Assembly: GCF_026686735.1 (NCBI RefSeq)
Contig: NZ_CP113432.1
Span: 1,612,001 to 1,676,000, forward strand
Direction: 5' to 3'
DNA: 64,000 nucleotides
From: Pseudomonas triclosanedens
GTDB taxonomy: Bacteria > Pseudomonadota > Gammaproteobacteria > Pseudomonadales > Pseudomonadaceae
Shown here: positions 46,623 through 55,846 of the stretch, one piece after another
How the letters are laid out: each line of letters opens with the position of its first letter
Position numbering within the stretch: position 1 is the stretch's first letter
Notes under the pieces: generated by a model
Seen by the model: the letters and a program-made list of their open reading frames with translations, nothing else
The model's database searches: none
Told to the model about the DNA's origin: nothing
Translations under genes and position numbers: made by a program

Positions 46623-47716
46623 GGACGGGGCTCCTCTCTACCAGTGGCGATAGGGTTGGCGGCGGCGTGGCAGGCGGCAGCGATCTGTTCCTGGGCCTGT
46701 TCCCGGCTCAGGCTGGCCAGGCCCCGCAGGCCCTGCCAGGCGTGGCGCGTGTTGCGCAGGATGTAGTCGCGGTTCTCGGGATGCAGGCTGGCGCGCCAGG
46801 CGGTGATGCACAGGGTCATGGTCAGCCGCGTGGCGATCAGGTCGGCGAGGATTTCCTGCTCGGCTTCCAGCAGTGGCCGGCGGCGATGGTAGGCGGCGAT
46901 CATTTCGGCGGCGGTGCCCAGCGGTGCGTCGGGCTCGCCTACCTGGTAGGCGGCGGCGACGCCGAGGTCGTTGATCAGCGGGGCGTGGACCATGTCGCCG
47001 AAATCGAGGATGTTGCGCAGCCGCTCGGGGTGCGCGGCGTCGACGATCACGTTGTGCGGGTTGAGGTCGTTGTGGATCACCTGGGCGCGCAGCCCGGCCT
47101 GGCGGGGCAGGGCATGGCGCTCGAAGTTGTCGAGGAAACGCTCGACCAGCGCGCGCTGGTCGCGGTCTTCGATGTAGGTCAGCAGGCGGCGCAGGCGCGA
47201 GGCGTGCTTCATGTCCCACAGCAGTTCGTGGCCGGAGGCCGGGTGTTCGAAACCGTCGAGCGCAATGCCCAGCCGCGCCAGGGCGTCTCCAAGGTTCTCG
47301 CGCAGGGCGCGGCTGCGTTGTTGCACTCGGTGCAGCGGCAGGCCGTCGACGAAGGAGAACAGGCGGGCGAGCATCGGTTGTCCGTCGACTTCCACCGAAA
47401 CCTGGTATTCGCCATTCAGCGCGGGGTAGACGCGCTGTACCGGCAGTGTCGGGTCGGCGGCTTCCACGCGCAGCAGTGCGCGGTTCTGGAAGTCCACCAC
47501 TTGCGGGTCTTCCAGCGGATGGGACAGTTTCAGCAGGCGCGATTCGCCGCGTCCGTCGCCGATCTGGAAATTCAGGTCACGCTCGCCGGCGAGCCTGGTC
47601 GGCGTGCCATGCAGGCCGAAGCATTCGGCGGCGATGGCAGCGGCCTGGGTGTCGCTCACCTGGGCGGGGGCCGCTTCCAGCAGGTGATCTTGAGCGGGGG
47701 CAGTGTTGAGGGGCAC
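46619..47716 (-). CDS. Aminoglycoside-phosphotransferase-fold kinase (hydroxylysine-kinase type)
   Basis: A 365-residue cytosolic kinase of the APH/choline-kinase fold. Brenner-type motif is VIHNDLNPHNVIV with catalytic Asp217, and the metal-binding motif is ILDFGD (238-241). Homologues such as human HYKK phosphorylate hydroxylysine; others act on homoserine or ethanolamine. It uses a GTG start at 47716 with GGAG 9 nt upstream. It overlaps the PLP phospho-lyase gene by 4 nt, forming a kinase-lyase pair. A 37-bp hairpin separates it from the binding-protein gene upstream. Confidence 0.85.
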   Translation of the reverse strand: MPLNTAPAQDHLLEAAPAQVSDTQAAAIAAECFGLHGTPTRLAGERDLNFQIGDGRGESRLLKLSHPLEDPQVVDFQNRALLRVEAADPTLPVQRVYPALNGEYQVSVEVDGQPMLARLFSFVDGLPLHRVQQRSRALRENLGDALARLGIALDGFEHPASGHELLWDMKHASRLRRLLTYIEDRDQRALVERFLDNFERHALPRQAGLRAQVIHNDLNPHNVIVDAAHPERLRNILDFGDMVHAPLINDLGVAAAYQVGEPDAPLGTAAEMIAAYHRRRPLLEAEQEILADLIATRLTMTLCITAWRASLHPENRDYILRNTRHAWQGLRGLASLSREQAQEQIAAACHAAANPIATGREEPRP

Positions 47717-47770
47717 GGGTACTTCTCCAGCGGGTCCAGCAGGTCAATCGTGCAGCCGCCCGGCGAGTCG

Positions 47771-47807
47771 CGCCACCCCGCCCGGCGCGAGACCGGGCGG
47801 GGTGGCG
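47771..47807 (-). terminator. Intercistronic hairpin between binding protein and kinase genes
   Basis: Perfect 15-bp GC stem CGCCACCCCGCCCGG (47771-47785) / CCGGGCGGGGTGGCG (47793-47807), loop 7 nt, 5 bases after the binding-protein stop. No T-run follows on the minus strand, so it may stabilise the upstream mRNA or attenuate read-through. Confidence 0.7.
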
Positions 47808-47811
47808 GCGC

Positions 47812-48840
47812 TTACTTGCTCGCCCAGGCGTTGAAGCGTTGTTCCAGTTCCTCCCCGTGGTCGATCCAGAACTCGGTGTCCATTGCCCGCGCGTTCTCCA
47901 GGTTCTGCGGAGCGGTGGGCAGTTTGGTGGCGATGGCCGGGTCGATCAGCGGGATGGTGTTCTTGTTGGTCGGGCCGTAGGGAATGTTCTCGGCGAAGAC
48001 CTTCTGGTGCTCGGGCTTGTTGGCCAGGGCGATGAAGCGCTCGGCCAGTTCCTTGTTCGGGCTGCCCTTGACGATGGCCCAGTGGTCGAGGTCATAGATG
48101 CTGCCGTTCCACTGGATGGCGAAGTCGCGGCCTTCCTTCTGGGCGGTGGCGACACGGCCGTTGTAGGCGCTGGTCATCACTACGTCGCCCGCGGCCAGCC
48201 ATTGCAGCGGCTGTGCGCCGGCTTCCCACCACTGGATGTAGGGCTTGAGCTCGTCGAGCTTCTTGAACGCGCGGTCGACGCCTTCCTTGGTGCCGAGCAC
48301 TTTGTACAGGTCGGCCTGTTTCACGCCGTCGGCTTCCAGGGCGAATTCCAGGGTGAACTTGGCGCCGCGCCGCAGGCCGCGCTTGCCGGGGTATTTCTTG
48401 ACGTCCCAGAAGTCGGCCCAACTGGTGGGCGCGCTGGCGAGTTTCTTGGCGTCGTAGGTGAGGACGGTGGACCAGATGAAGATGCCCACGCCGCAGTCGC
48501 TCACGGCGGCATCGAGGAAGTCGCCCTGTTTGCCGAGCCTGGACCAGTCGAGCTGCTCGAAGAGGCCCTCGCTGCAGCCACGCATCAGTTCCGGGGACTC
48601 CACTTCGACCACGTCCCAACTGGTTTTGCCAGTGTCGGCCATGACCTTGATCTTGGCCATCTCGCCGTTGTACTCGGCGCCCTGGACGGTGACCTTGGCC
48701 TGCTCGGCGAAGGGTTTGTAGAAGGCCTTTTCCTGGGCCACTTTGTTGTCGCCACCGAATGACACTACGGTGAGGGTTTCGGCGTGGAGCTGGGCGGCGC
48801 CGCCGGCCAGCAACATCAGTGCTGCAACTTTCTTGAACAT
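47812..48840 (-). CDS. Periplasmic substrate-binding protein (PotD/spermidine-putrescine type)
   Basis: A 342-residue periplasmic protein with signal MFKKVAALMLLAGGAAQLHA. The extracellular-binding family 1/PotD pattern is LTVVSFGGDNKVAQEKAFYKPF, DVVEVESPELMRGC, PTSWADFWDVKKYPGKRGLR and YGPTNKNTIPLIDP. No permease or ATPase gene accompanies it, so it must use a transporter encoded elsewhere, or the set is split. ATG 48840 has TGGAGTAA upstream; a longer frame from 48894 has no signal sequence. It is the first gene of the kinase-lyase unit and should deliver that pathway's amine substrate. Confidence 0.87.
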   Translation of the reverse strand: MFKKVAALMLLAGGAAQLHAETLTVVSFGGDNKVAQEKAFYKPFAEQAKVTVQGAEYNGEMAKIKVMADTGKTSWDVVEVESPELMRGCSEGLFEQLDWSRLGKQGDFLDAAVSDCGVGIFIWSTVLTYDAKKLASAPTSWADFWDVKKYPGKRGLRRGAKFTLEFALEADGVKQADLYKVLGTKEGVDRAFKKLDELKPYIQWWEAGAQPLQWLAAGDVVMTSAYNGRVATAQKEGRDFAIQWNGSIYDLDHWAIVKGSPNKELAERFIALANKPEHQKVFAENIPYGPTNKNTIPLIDPAIATKLPTAPQNLENARAMDTEFWIDHGEELEQRFNAWASK

Positions 48841-48943
48841 GCGATTACTCCAGGTCGGGCCGCTGTGGCCACGGTAGTCAGAGGGCAGCTTCAAGAGGGG
48901 CTGGGACGGCCCTAGCTGGCAGGCCGGCCGATTGCCCGGGGCC

Positions 48944-48982
48944 TCAGGGAGAGGAGCGTGGAGCGCAGGTGCGGTCGGTCAT
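48944..48982 (-). CDS. Possible 12-residue leader peptide upstream of the binding-protein gene
   Basis: Minus-strand reading MTDRTCAPRSSP then TGA. The ATG at 48982 has an excellent RBS, CCGGAGGACATCCC, whereas most chance ORFs here do not. It lies 103 bp before the binding-protein ATG and about 60 bp from the palindrome at 49043. No run of one amino acid marks it as a classical attenuator. It is suggestive only; it could also be a chance ORF. Confidence 0.4.
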   Translation of the reverse strand: MTDRTCAPRSSP

Positions 48983-49042
48983 GGGATGTCCTCCGGGTTC
49001 TTGTTGTTGTGCGAGTGGGACGGAGGCATTAAAACACCTTCC

Positions 49043-49064
49043 AAAACATGATGCATCATGTTTT
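49043..49064. promoter_or_regulatory. Perfect 22-bp palindrome, candidate GntR operator
   Basis: Half-site AAAACATGATG (49043-49053) followed directly by its exact reverse complement to 49064. It is centred in the 265-bp gap between the divergent binding-protein (-) and SDR (+) units, 41 bp before the SDR ATG. The GntR/FCD regulator is encoded 0.85 kb downstream. A dimeric repressor at this spot could control both sides. Confidence 0.7.
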
Positions 49065-49105
49065 ATTCTTGCCATCGGATTGCGAAACGGACATCGGAGC
49101 ACACC

Positions 49106-49840
49106 ATGAATCAGACCCGGACCTTGCTGCTCACTGGCGCCAGCCGCGGTATCGGCCATGCCACGGTGAAGCACTTCAACGCAGCCGGCTGGCGCGTATT
49201 CACCGCCTCGCGCCAGGACTGGAGCGCCGAATGCCCGTGGGCCGAAGGCTTGATCAACCACATCCACCTCGACCTGGAAGACATCGATAGCGTGCAGGCC
49301 AACCTGCCGCTGATCCGCGAAAAGCTCGGCGGGCAGTTGCATGCGCTGGTGAACAACGCAGGTATTTCGCCGAAGGGCCCGGAAGGCGCGCGCCTGGGCG
49401 TACTGGAGAGCAACTACGGCACCTGGCTGAAGGTGTTCAACGTCAACCTGTTTTCGACCGCGCTGCTGGCGCGCGGGCTGTTCGACGAGCTGAAGGCGGC
49501 GAAGGGCTCGGTGATCAACGTCACTTCAATCGCCGGTTCCCGCGTGCATCCCTTCGCGGGTGTCGCCTATGCCTGTTCCAAGGCTGCGCTGGCGGCGCTG
49601 ACCCGCGAGATGGCCCATGACTTCGGCCCACACGGCGTGCGGGTCAATGCCATCGCGCCGGGGGAGATCGATACGGCGATCCTGTCTTCGGGCACCGAGT
49701 TGATCGTCGAGCGCGACATCCCGATGCACCGCCTGGGCAAGCCGGAGGAGGTCGCCTCGCTGATCCACTTCCTCTGCACAAGCGGTGCGTCGTACGTGAA
49801 TGGCGCGGAAATCCATGTCAACGGCGGCCAGCATGTCTGA
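49106..49840 (+). CDS. Classical short-chain dehydrogenase/reductase
   Basis: A 244-residue SDR with cofactor motif TGASRGIGHA (about 10-19), NNAGISPKG, and the catalytic set Ser in NVTSIAGS with Tyr and Lys in YACSKAALAAL, all intact. The end VNGAEIHVNGGQHV is typical. Substrate unknown; in this locus it probably oxidises or reduces an alcohol or aldehyde arising from the kinase/phospho-lyase branch, which is inference. ATG 49106 has CGGAGC upstream; an earlier ATG at 49058 would overlap the palindrome and is rejected. It is followed by the GntR regulator 71 bp on. Confidence 0.9.
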   Translation: MNQTRTLLLTGASRGIGHATVKHFNAAGWRVFTASRQDWSAECPWAEGLINHIHLDLEDIDSVQANLPLIREKLGGQLHALVNNAGISPKGPEGARLGVLESNYGTWLKVFNVNLFSTALLARGLFDELKAAKGSVINVTSIAGSRVHPFAGVAYACSKAALAALTREMAHDFGPHGVRVNAIAPGEIDTAILSSGTELIVERDIPMHRLGKPEEVASLIHFLCTSGASYVNGAEIHVNGGQHV

Positions 49841-49911
49841 CCGGCGCTGGCATTCGTCGTTGGCAGCGACCATCATTCGCGGCTGAAACCGCACCCTGTC
49901 ACGAGATTGCG

Positions 49912-50598
49912 ATGACCTACCCGATAGAAGGGCTGAACCATTCCTGCCTGGGCAGTGGCGTATACGCGCTGCTGCGCGATGCGCTGATCACCGGCCGCTT
50001 CAAGCCGGACGACCGCCTGCGCATCCGCGACCTGGCCCAGCAACTGGGCACCAGCGTCACGCCGGTGCGCGATGCGATTCTGCAACTGGCCAAGGAGCAG
50101 GCGCTGGTACTGCGGACACCGCGCGATATCCGCGTCCCTCTGCTGACCCGCGAGCAATACCTGGAAATCCGCAGTATCCGCGTGGCGCTGGAAGGTCTTG
50201 CCGCCGAGACCGCCGCCGCGCAGGCCAGCGCCGAGCAACTGGACCTGCTCGAAGCCAACATCCGCGACAACCTCGCGGCGATCCATGCTGAGGATCTGGT
50301 GCTGGCGCTCAAGCTCAACCAGGCATTCCATTTCGCCCTGGCCGACATCGCCGGCATGCCGTTGCTGCGTTCTTTCCTCGACAGCCTGTGGATGCGCACC
50401 GGCCCGCTGATCGCCCAGGCTTACGCCGATTTCAATGAGCGCATGGCCATCGAGCACCATTGGGAGGTGCTGCGGGCGTTGCGCGAGGGCGATGGCGCGA
50501 CGGCGCGCGCGGCAATTCACGCCGATCTGCTCGACGGCAGCGAGAAGATGCTGGAGTTCATCGCCCAGAGCGAGGTGGCGGAGCAGGTGGCGGGCTGA
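49912..50598 (+). CDS. GntR-family regulator, FadR/FCD subgroup
   Basis: A 228-residue regulator. The N-terminal winged HTH (about 12-75) includes VYALLRDALITGRFKPDDRLRIRDLAQQLGTSVTPVRDAILQL; the C-terminal FCD all-helical ligand domain has conserved His positions (LNQAFHFALADIA, MAIEHHWEVLRAL), expected to bind a metal and an organic acid. It is most likely the regulator of the divergent amino-alcohol locus via the 22-bp palindrome at 49043. It converges with braG across a terminator. Confidence 0.92.
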   Translation: MTYPIEGLNHSCLGSGVYALLRDALITGRFKPDDRLRIRDLAQQLGTSVTPVRDAILQLAKEQALVLRTPRDIRVPLLTREQYLEIRSIRVALEGLAAETAAAQASAEQLDLLEANIRDNLAAIHAEDLVLALKLNQAFHFALADIAGMPLLRSFLDSLWMRTGPLIAQAYADFNERMAIEHHWEVLRALREGDGATARAAIHADLLDGSEKMLEFIAQSEVAEQVAG

Positions 50599-50613
50599 TC
50601 GCACGGCAAAGAA

Positions 50614-50635
50614 AAACGGCCCCGAAGGGCCGTTT
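50614..50635. terminator. Bidirectional terminator between GntR and braG genes
   Basis: Perfect 9-bp stem AAACGGCCC (50614-50622) / GGGCCGTTT (50627-50635), tetraloop CGAA, between converging genes. AAAAA precedes and TTT follows. Confidence 0.88.
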
Positions 50636-50653
50636 GCCTTGCCATGCGGTACG

Positions 50654-51355
50654 TCAGCCGCCCAGGTAGGCGTCGCGTACCTTGGGGTTCACCAGCAGGT
50701 TGGCGCCGGTGTCCTGCATGACGATGTGGCCGTTCTCCAGCACGTAGCCGCGGTCGGCGAGCTTCAGCGCCTGGTTGGCGTTCTGCTCGACGAGGAAGAC
50801 GGTAACGCCTTCCTGGCGCAGTTGTTCGACGATGTCGAAGATCTGCTGGATGATGATCGGCGCAAGGCCCAGGGATGGTTCGTCGAGCAGCAGCAGCTTG
50901 GGCTTGCTCATCAGCGCGCGACCGATGGCGAGCATCTGCTGCTCACCGCCGGACATGGTGCCGCCGCGCTGGTTGAAGCGTTCCTTCAGGCGCGGGAAGA
51001 GAGTCAGGACCTTGTCCATCTGCTCCTGGTAGTCCCCCTTGCTGGTGAAGAAGCCGCCCATCGCCAGGTTCTCCTCCACGGTCAGGCGGGCGAACACGCG
51101 GCGGCCTTCCGGCACGACGGCGATGCTCTTGCGCATGATCACGGAGGATTCCTTGCCGACCAGTTCCTCACCCATATAGGTGATGCTGCCGGATGAGGCG
51201 CGCGGCGAGCCGCAGAGGGTCATCAGCAGGGTGGACTTGCCGGCGCCGTTGGCACCGATCAGCGTCACGATCTCGCCCTGCTGGACTTCCATGCTGACTT
51301 CATGCAACGCCTGGATCTTGCCGTAGAAGGTGGAAACCTTGTCGAACTTCAGCAT
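50654..51355 (-). CDS. braG: Branched-chain amino-acid ABC transporter ATPase LivF/BraG
   Basis: A 233-residue ABC ATPase. Walker A GANGAGKST (34-42), signature MSGGEQQM, Walker B LLLLDEPSLGLAP and the H-loop region are intact. LivF-type features include VVPEGRRVFARLTVEENL. It pairs with BraF to energise uptake of Leu, Ile, Val (and Ala/Thr in P. aeruginosa). It is the last gene of the minus-strand braCDEFG operon, 3 nt after braF. Confidence 0.95.
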   Translation of the reverse strand: MLKFDKVSTFYGKIQALHEVSMEVQQGEIVTLIGANGAGKSTLLMTLCGSPRASSGSITYMGEELVGKESSVIMRKSIAVVPEGRRVFARLTVEENLAMGGFFTSKGDYQEQMDKVLTLFPRLKERFNQRGGTMSGGEQQMLAIGRALMSKPKLLLLDEPSLGLAPIIIQQIFDIVEQLRQEGVTVFLVEQNANQALKLADRGYVLENGHIVMQDTGANLLVNPKVRDAYLGG

Positions 51356-51358
51356 GAC

Positions 51359-52126
51359 TCAGGCCTCCCCCAGATAGGCTTTGATCACATCCGGGTTGTC
51401 GCGGATTTCTTCCGGCGCACCGTCGGCGAGTGGCGTGCCCTGGTTGATCACATAGATATGGTCGGAAATGCTCATCACCAGCTTCATGTCGTGCTCGATC
51501 AGCAGCACGGTAACGCCATGTTCGGCGCGCAGCATGGCGATCAGTGCCTTGAGGTCCTCGGTTTCCCGAGGGTTCAGACCGGCGGCCGGCTCGTCGAGCA
51601 TCAACAATTGCGGACGGGTCATCATGCAGCGGGCAATCTCCAGGCGGCGCTGCTGGCCATAGGCGAGGGTACCCGCCGGGCGGTTGGCGACGTCCTTGAG
51701 ATTGACAATTTCCAGCCAGTGCGCGGCATAGTCCAGCGCCTCGGCTTCCGCGCGGCGGAAGGCCGGGGTCTTGAGCAGGCCGGAGAGGAAGTTGGTATTG
51801 ATATGCCGGTGTTGGGCCACCAGCAGGTTCTCCACCGCGGTCATCTCCTTGAACAGGCGCACGTTCTGGAAGGTCCGCACCACTCCCTTGTGGGCGATTC
51901 TGTGGCCCGGCAGGCCCTGGATGGCTTCGCCGCGCAGCAGGATCTCGCCCCCGGTAGGTGCATAGAAACCGGTCAGGCAGTTGAACACGGTGGTCTTGCC
52001 GGCGCCGTTCGGGCCGATCATAGAGACCACCTGCTTTTCTTCGACCTTCAGTGCCACACCGTTGACGGCCAGCAGGCCGCCGAAGCGCATGGTCAGGCCG
52101 GATACTTCAAGAATCGGTCGACTCAT
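51359..52126 (-). CDS. braF: Branched-chain amino-acid ABC transporter ATPase LivG/BraF
   Basis: A 255-residue ABC ATPase with Walker [10 protein letters not shown] (38-46), signature [14 protein letters not shown] in the usual LivG form (YGQQRR instead of SGGQ), and Walker [16 protein letters not shown]. The segment [23 protein letters not shown] is the LivG hallmark. It overlaps braE by 4 nt (ATGA) and is 3 nt before braG. It is cytosolic, bound to the BraD/BraE permease. Confidence 0.95.
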   Translation of the reverse strand: MSRPILEVSGLTMRFGGLLAVNGVALKVEEKQVVSMIGPNGAGKTTVFNCLTGFYAPTGGEILLRGEAIQGLPGHRIAHKGVVRTFQNVRLFKEMTAVENLLVAQHRHINTNFLSGLLKTPAFRRAEAEALDYAAHWLEIVNLKDVANRPAGTLAYGQQRRLEIARCMMTRPQLLMLDEPAAGLNPRETEDLKALIAMLRAEHGVTVLLIEHDMKLVMSISDHIYVINQGTPLADGAPEEIRDNPDVIKAYLGEA

Positions 52127-53375
52127 TTACGCAACTCCAGGTGCGGGCGTTGCATGGGCAGTAGCCCCTGCGGACGCCAGATCATCATCAGCACCATGAG
52201 GGCGCCGAACATCAGCATGCGGTACTCGCTGAACTCGCGCATCAGCTCCGGCAGCAGGATCATTACCACGGCGGCCAGGATGACGCCGAGCTGGGAACCC
52301 ATGCCGCCCAGGACCACGATGGCGAGGATGATGGCCGACTCGATGAAGGTGAATGATTCCGGAGTCACCAGGCCCTGGCGTGCAGCGAAGAAGCTGCCGG
52401 CGAACCCGGCGAAGCAGGCGCCGAGGGTGAAGGCGGAGAGCTTGATCAGCGTCGGGTTGAGGCCGAGGGCGCGGCAGGCGATCTCGTCTTCGCGCAGCGC
52501 TTCCCAGGCTCGGCCCAGAGGCATGCGCAGCAGACGGTTGATCACGAACAGCACCAGCAGCACCAGCAGCAGCGCGACCAGGTAGAGGAACACGACCTTG
52601 TAGTTCGAGTTGTAGGCGATGCCGAAGAACTCATGGAAGGTCTGCATGCCCTCGGGGGCTCGGCGTTCGAAGGTGAGGCCGAACAGGGTCGGCTTCTCGA
52701 TGTTGCTGATGCCGTTGGGGCCGCCGGTCAGCCAGGTCATGTTGCGCAGCAGGATGCGGATGATCTCGCCAAAGCCCAGCGTCACGATGGCGAGGTAGTC
52801 CCCTCGCAGGCGCAATACCGGGAAACCGAGGATGAAGCCGAAGAACGCGGCCATCAGGCCGGCGATCGGCAGGCACACCCAGAAGCCCAGCCCGTAGTAG
52901 TGCGACAGCAGCGCATAGCTGTAGGCGCCCACGGCGTAGAAGCCCACGTAGCCAAGGTCGAGCAGGCCGGCGAGGCCCACCACGATGTTGAGCCCCAGAC
53001 CCAGCAGCACGTAGATCAGGATCAGCGTGGCGATGTCCACCGCGCCGCGCGAGCCGAAGAACGGCCAGGCAAGGGCGACGACGATCAGCCCGAAGATGAT
53101 CTTTCGTTGTACCGAGGCATGGGTCAGGCGTTCGGCCAGCCTGGTATGCGGGTGCGACAATGCCTGTTTCACACTGCCGCCGAAGGCGAAGCGGTCACGC
53201 ACCAGTTGCCAGATGAACATGGCTACGGCACACGCGGCGATGGTCCACAGGGTGGCAGCGCTCACGCCCTCCAGCTGCAGGCCGATGCCGATTACGCTCA
53301 GTTTTACGCCGAGCACCGGGTAGGCGACGGCCATCACCAGCAGGGCGCTGAAGAATGCGGTCTTGAGTTTCTGGC

Positions 53376-53379
<4 letters not shown>
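52123..53379 (-). CDS. braE: Branched-chain amino-acid ABC permease LivM/BraE
   Basis: A 418-residue inner-membrane permease. The first ~95 residues carry extra hydrophobic segments in addition to the core LivM domain, which includes [60 protein letters not shown] and the EAA-like [17 protein letters not shown]. It forms the channel with BraD. It has 4-nt overlaps with braD and braF. Length is typical for pseudomonad BraE. Confidence 0.95.
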
Positions 53380-54299
<920 letters not shown>

Positions 54300-54370
54300 T
54301 ACCTAACTCCTCGGGCGTCGCGTGAAGCGGCGCTTGTGGCGCGACGGACCCCCGGAATACTCGGATAAAC

Positions 54371-54398
54371 AAAGCCCACTGCAGGGGCAGTGGGCTTT
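54371..54398 (-). terminator. Intercistronic terminator/attenuator after braC
   Basis: Perfect 12-bp stem AAAGCCCACTGC (54371-54382) / GCAGTGGGCTTT (54387-54398), loop 4, extended by AC/GT. It lies 17 bases past the braC stop and 72 before the braD ATG, so it would reduce read-through and favour excess binding protein. Confidence 0.88.
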
Positions 54399-54415
54399 GT
54401 GTGTCGGCGGGTGGC

Positions 54416-55537
54416 TTACTTGGCTTCGGTCTTGGAACCGTCCTTGTGCCACTGGTAGACCACGAAGTTGAAGTTCTTCAGGTCGCCCTTCTCGTCGAAG
54501 GCCAGGGTGCCGGTGGGGGTCTCGAAGGTATTGGCGCGCAGTGCGGCGGCAACCTTGTCGGTGTCTTCGCTGCCGGCCTTCTTGATGCCTTCGGCGATGA
54601 CTTCCACAGCGGCGTATGCCGGGAACACGAACGGACCGCTCGGGTCTTCGTTCTTGGCCTTGAACGCGTCAACCAGGGCCTTGTTCTTCGGATCCTGGTC
54701 GAAGGACTTGGGCAGGGTCACGTAGAGGCCTTCGGAGGCCGGGCCGGCGATAGCGGAGATTTCCTTGTTGCCGACGCCTTCCGGACCCATGAAGCCGACC
54801 TTCAGGCCCTTCTCGGCAGCCTGGCGCAGGATCAGGCCCAGCTCCGGGTGGTAGCCACCGTAGTAGACGAAGTCGACCTTGGCTTGCTTGAGCTTGGCGA
54901 TCATCGCGGAGAAGTCCTTGTCACCGGCGTTGATGCCTTCGAACAGGGCTACCTTGATGCCTGCGTCTTCCAGGGTCTTCTTCACGGCAGTGGCGATACC
55001 TTCGCCGTACTGCTGCTTGTCGTGGATCACGGCCACGGTCTTGGGCTTGACGTGTTCGGCGATGAACTTGCCGGCGGTCGGGCCTTGCAGGCTGTCCAGA
55101 CCGATGGTGCGGAAGATCAGCTTGTAGCCGCGGGAGGTGATGTCCGGGCTGGTGGAAGCCGCGGTGATCATCATGACGCCTTCGTCCTCATAGATATCGG
55201 ACGCTGGCTGAGTGGAGCTGGAGCACAGGTGGCCAACGACGAACTTGACGCCATCGTTGACGATCTTGTTGGCAACGGCCACGGCCTGCTTGGGATCGCA
55301 AGCGTCGTCATAGACCACGCCTTCGAGTTGCTTGCCGTTTACGCCACCGGCCTTGTTGATCTGCTCGATGGCCATCTTCGCGCCAACGAACTGCATTTCC
55401 CCATACTGGGCGACGGCGCCGGTCACCGGGCCGGCCAGAGCGATCTTGATGGTGTCGGCGGCCATGGAGTAGCTGGCAACGCCGGCGAGTGCCAAGGCGG
55501 TGAACAGCTGGGAAAGACGCTGAGTACCCTTTTTCAT
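54416..55537 (-). CDS. braC: Branched-chain amino-acid binding protein BraC
   Basis: A 373-residue periplasmic Leu/Ile/Val-binding protein with signal peptide ending ASYSMAA (about residue 27). The conserved disulfide pair lies in DDACDPKQA and GHLCSSST, and ligand motifs GPVTGAVAQYG and AASTSPDITSRGYKLIFRT are present. It delivers Leu, Ile, Val (in P. aeruginosa also Ala and Thr) to BraDEFG. ATG 55537 has TGGAGCACT upstream; a much longer frame from 56167 is read-through. A possible promoter and palindrome lie at 55627-55667. Confidence 0.96.
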   Translation of the reverse strand: MKKGTQRLSQLFTALALAGVASYSMAADTIKIALAGPVTGAVAQYGEMQFVGAKMAIEQINKAGGVNGKQLEGVVYDDACDPKQAVAVANKIVNDGVKFVVGHLCSSSTQPASDIYEDEGVMMITAASTSPDITSRGYKLIFRTIGLDSLQGPTAGKFIAEHVKPKTVAVIHDKQQYGEGIATAVKKTLEDAGIKVALFEGINAGDKDFSAMIAKLKQAKVDFVYYGGYHPELGLILRQAAEKGLKVGFMGPEGVGNKEISAIAGPASEGLYVTLPKSFDQDPKNKALVDAFKAKNEDPSGPFVFPAYAAVEVIAEGIKKAGSEDTDKVAAALRANTFETPTGTLAFDEKGDLKNFNFVVYQWHKDGSKTEAK

Positions 55538-55626
55538 AGTGCTCCACTCTTCTTGTGTTTTCGTTTTTGTAGTCCTGGGTCGCCTAGGCGTCCGGACCGG
55601 GATTGCCCCGGGCAGGCCCACCGGCA

Positions 55627-55667
55627 ACTGTACCGGTACAGTGTAGAGTGCCGCTTCACCGATTGAA
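55627..55667 (-). promoter_or_regulatory. braC promoter region with a perfect 16-bp palindrome
   Basis: ACTGTACCGGTACAGT at 55627-55642 is a perfect palindrome. On the minus strand a plausible -35 (TTCAAT, 55662-55667) and -10 (TACACT, 55640-55645) are 16 bp apart, and the palindrome begins at the -10, covering the likely start site. Apart from this, the 309-bp gap 55538-55846 shows nothing else I can support. Confidence 0.6.
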
Positions 55668-55846
55668 AAGCGGGGGGCGGCGGGCTGGCCGAGCGTATGT
55701 CGCAAGATTGAAACAAATGTACAAAATAACGGCGCTCCCCCGATCGGCCCCCAAGGGCGTTGCGTGACCGCCGAAAGCGCCGTTCGAACCTTGCCTGGAG
55801 CGGTCCCGGCGCTATCATGGCGCCGATTGTTTTCCAGGTGAGATCC

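Noticed and set aside
46619..47716. APH-fold protein as an aminoglycoside resistance enzyme
   Set aside because: It overlaps a phospho-lyase gene and lies with a binding protein and regulator; the context is catabolic.
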